From Methanolobus sediminis (GTDB taxonomy: Archaea > Halobacteriota > Methanosarcinia > Methanosarcinales > Methanosarcinaceae), in the NCBI RefSeq assembly GCF_031312595.1, contig NZ_CP133592.1, positions 2,232,001 to 2,296,000 on the forward strand: a stretch of 64,000 nucleotides of DNA, given 5' to 3'. The position numbers and the translations under genes are program-made. The notes beneath the pieces were generated by a model. The model was not told the DNA's origin and did no database searches. It saw only the letters and a program-made list of their open reading frames with translations. The number at the start of each line of letters is the position of its first letter. The stretch's first letter is position 1. Below, piece by piece: positions 62,492-64,000 of the stretch.

Positions 62492-63424
62492 ATGGAAAAC
62501 AAAACACTGCAAACTGTAAAAGTTACTGACATCGCACCTAATCCTCACAATCCTAGATTAGTATTTGAAGAGGGAGCATTATCTGAATTAAGAAAATCAA
62601 TTGAAAAAGTGGGTATCTTAGTTCCATTAACAGTATATGAAAATAGAAAAGGTACTCCTCCTGAAAGGTATATTCTACTTGATGGTGAAAGAAGGTGGAG
62701 ATGTGCTCAAGAACTTTCAATGGAAGAAATCCCAGTGAATATTATTGATGAGCCCGAAGGAGTGACACAAAACATATTGTACATGTTCAATATTCATCAT
62801 TTTCGTAAGGAATGGGCTTTGTTCCCAACTGCTTTGAAACTTGAAATGATTATCCGAGAGTTAGGAACGGATAATGAACGGACTTTGCACGAGTTTACGG
62901 GTGTTAACCGAAGTACAATCCGAAGATGTAGGATACTACTGTGGTTCCCACACAAATATAGAAATTACTTGATGGAAAAAGGAGCTAAAATTTCGACAGA
63001 CTTTTTCATAGAGTTACATCCAATTGCAAAGAGATTAAGCCACGAATCTAAATTCTATTTTTCGGAAGGTACAGAACGATTAGTCGATAAAATGATCGAT
63101 AAATTCTTAGATGGTCATATTGTAGATGTTAAAGATTTTAGAGAGATCCGAAAATCAATGGCTTACTATGAAAAATCAAATAATTTTGAAGAATTTATTG
63201 ATAAAATAGAAATGTTCATTAATAATAGTGATTGTGAATTAGATATATTTATGTCTACTGAAGTTGAAAATGATAAAGTTAGACAAAATATACTAAAATA
63301 TACTAGCTATTTAATTAATAATCTTAAAGACATAAATCCTGACTTAATTAGTGATTATTACTTTGTTAACCAAATAAAAGCCTTGCATGACCAAGTAGAA
63401 AACATTCTTGAAGAAATTGATTAA
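62492..63424 (+). CDS. ParB N-terminal-domain protein
   Basis: A 310-residue protein. The ParB/Srx-type domain (about residues 5-115) has NPHNPR near the start and the box II motif LLDGERRWRCAQEL at about 67-80. A helix-turn-helix region follows (TLHEFTGVNRSTIRRCRILL, about 130-150). The C-terminal 150 residues are helical and unrecognised. Chromosomal ParB usually pairs with ParA; here no parA is next to it. Instead a phosphoribosyltransferase-like gene starts one base after the stop, so the two are translationally coupled. The motif may work as a CTP-binding switch or, as in some stand-alone members, as a nuclease or kinase. Confidence 0.85.
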   Translation: MENKTLQTVKVTDIAPNPHNPRLVFEEGALSELRKSIEKVGILVPLTVYENRKGTPPERYILLDGERRWRCAQELSMEEIPVNIIDEPEGVTQNILYMFNIHHFRKEWALFPTALKLEMIIRELGTDNERTLHEFTGVNRSTIRRCRILLWFPHKYRNYLMEKGAKISTDFFIELHPIAKRLSHESKFYFSEGTERLVDKMIDKFLDGHIVDVKDFREIRKSMAYYEKSNNFEEFIDKIEMFINNSDCELDIFMSTEVENDKVRQNILKYTSYLINNLKDINPDLISDYYFVNQIKALHDQVENILEEID

Positions 63425-63425
63425 A

Positions 63426-64000
63426 ATGACTTCTACAGAAGATTTTTCTATATATGAAAGCAAGTTACGAGAGTGTAGTAGTTATAGAGATAATTCAGTT
63501 CAAAATTGGGCTGATCAACTAGATCAATTAGACCTCGAAAAAGAAACAATCATAAAAATAATTGAAAATCTAAGAATTATCTCCTCTCGCGATATAAGGA
63601 CTATTTTGAGGGATTTAGTAGAACAAAACCAAGCAATTTTCCAACACCCCAACACTTTCATAACTAGCTTTGGATGTAGGGGTAAAAGTGGAGATTTGAT
63701 TCTATATGAATTTCGACATGCAGTTGATGGATATGATGATAAAATAATTGACTCTTGGCAAATCCCTGAAAAACCAACCGACAGTACTATAATATTTTTA
63801 GATGATTTAATTGGTACAGGAAAGCAATCTTGCGACTATATTGAAGACCAACTAAATTTAATTTTAACTTCACATCATGAATCATATTTAATTTGTTTGT
63901 TTGGCACTCCAAATGGAATCGAAGCTGTTGTTAATAGTACAAATTTCAATGTAATCTGTGGTGAGACTCTCTGTGAAGAAGAACATCAGTTTTACAGTGA
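63426..64000 (+). CDS. Phosphoribosyltransferase-like protein (PRTase-CE-like), cut by the window edge
   Basis: The first 191 codons of a gene that runs beyond the right edge. A helical N-terminus (about 1-75) is followed by an alpha/beta domain with IIFLDDLIGTGKQS at about residues 120-133. The pattern hhhhDDhhGTGxQ is a variant of the PRPP-binding loop of phosphoribosyltransferases (DDxxxTG). I recall that a family named PRTase-CE, with such a loop, has been linked to conflict systems. The next strand YLICLFGTP fits the same fold. The gene overlaps nothing and begins one base after the ParB-like gene. Confidence 0.68.
   Translation, partial: MTSTEDFSIYESKLRECSSYRDNSVQNWADQLDQLDLEKETIIKIIENLRIISSRDIRTILRDLVEQNQAIFQHPNTFITSFGCRGKSGDLILYEFRHAVDGYDDKIIDSWQIPEKPTDSTIIFLDDLIGTGKQSCDYIEDQLNLILTSHHESYLICLFGTPNGIEAVVNSTNFNVICGETLCEEEHQFYS

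Overview
The window is a chromosomal segment of a methanogenic archaeon, most likely of the family Methanosarcinaceae (a Methanolobus- or Methanococcoides-like organism; the genus is an inference). The evidence is a methanogenesis marker protein (MtxX, 43.4-44.2 kb), a methylamine-type corrinoid protein (13.9-14.6 kb), archaeal information genes (L37e, S8e, RFC large subunit, topoisomerase VI, RNase Z), an archaeal HMG-CoA reductase, an archaellin, a sulfide-type Thi4, and many PAS-rich histidine kinases of the kind abundant in this family. Starts are a mix of ribosome-binding-site starts and probably leaderless ones. The DNA is moderately AT-rich, with very AT-rich intergenic spaces.

Layout. 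0-10.4 kb: mostly housekeeping genes (rpl37e end, purF, tRNA-His, thi4, a GAF/PAS histidine kinase, an AAA ATPase, rnz, rps8e, an Lrp regulator next to an aminotransferase). 10.4-17.5 kb: a looser region with a GNAT gene carrying an in-frame stop near its 5' end, a methyltransferase and a TrmB-like regulator back to back, a fragment copied from the aminotransferase gene, an orphan corrinoid protein and membrane proteins (AI-2E type, YihY type, TspO). 17.5-20.2 kb: a TetR-controlled ABC exporter with tandem palindromic operators. 20.6-26.1 kb: two convergent PAS histidine kinases, an HTH regulator, a solo DUF5591 protein and a KaiC-like ATPase. 26.4-30.6 kb: hmgA, a cohesin-domain surface protein, an IPM dehydratase/homoaconitase large subunit and an HTH regulator with a structured leader. 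31-32.8 kb: tRNA-Ile, tRNA-Ala, a decayed integrase and a solitary archaellin with a clear terminator. 33-46 kb: FKBP lipoprotein, sugar nucleotidyltransferase and flippase-like protein, a radical SAM protein, ilvD, a ribbon-helix-helix protein with eight 51-bp repeats, a thymidylate-synthase-like protein, mtxX and rfcL. 46.6-55.4 kb: a RAM-domain protein, top6B-top6A, TPR protein, MscS, CutA, small hypothetical genes and a CinA/NadD-like fusion. 55.7-59.6 kb: a response regulator with a large CHASE4/PAS kinase, then a lipoprotein.

59.7-64.0 kb is an accessory island: an unrecognised alpha-helical protein, a zinc-ribbon membrane protein lacking any usual start codon, two small plasmid-type genes, and, running off the right edge, a ParB-domain gene followed 1 bp later by a gene with a phosphoribosyltransferase-like motif. 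That last pair is the best candidate here for an undescribed system, possibly a conflict or maintenance module. Several smaller observations (an RNA with two competing hairpins at 46.4 kb, operator palindromes, gene fragments) are recorded separately. All functional calls come from reading the sequence; no database search was run.
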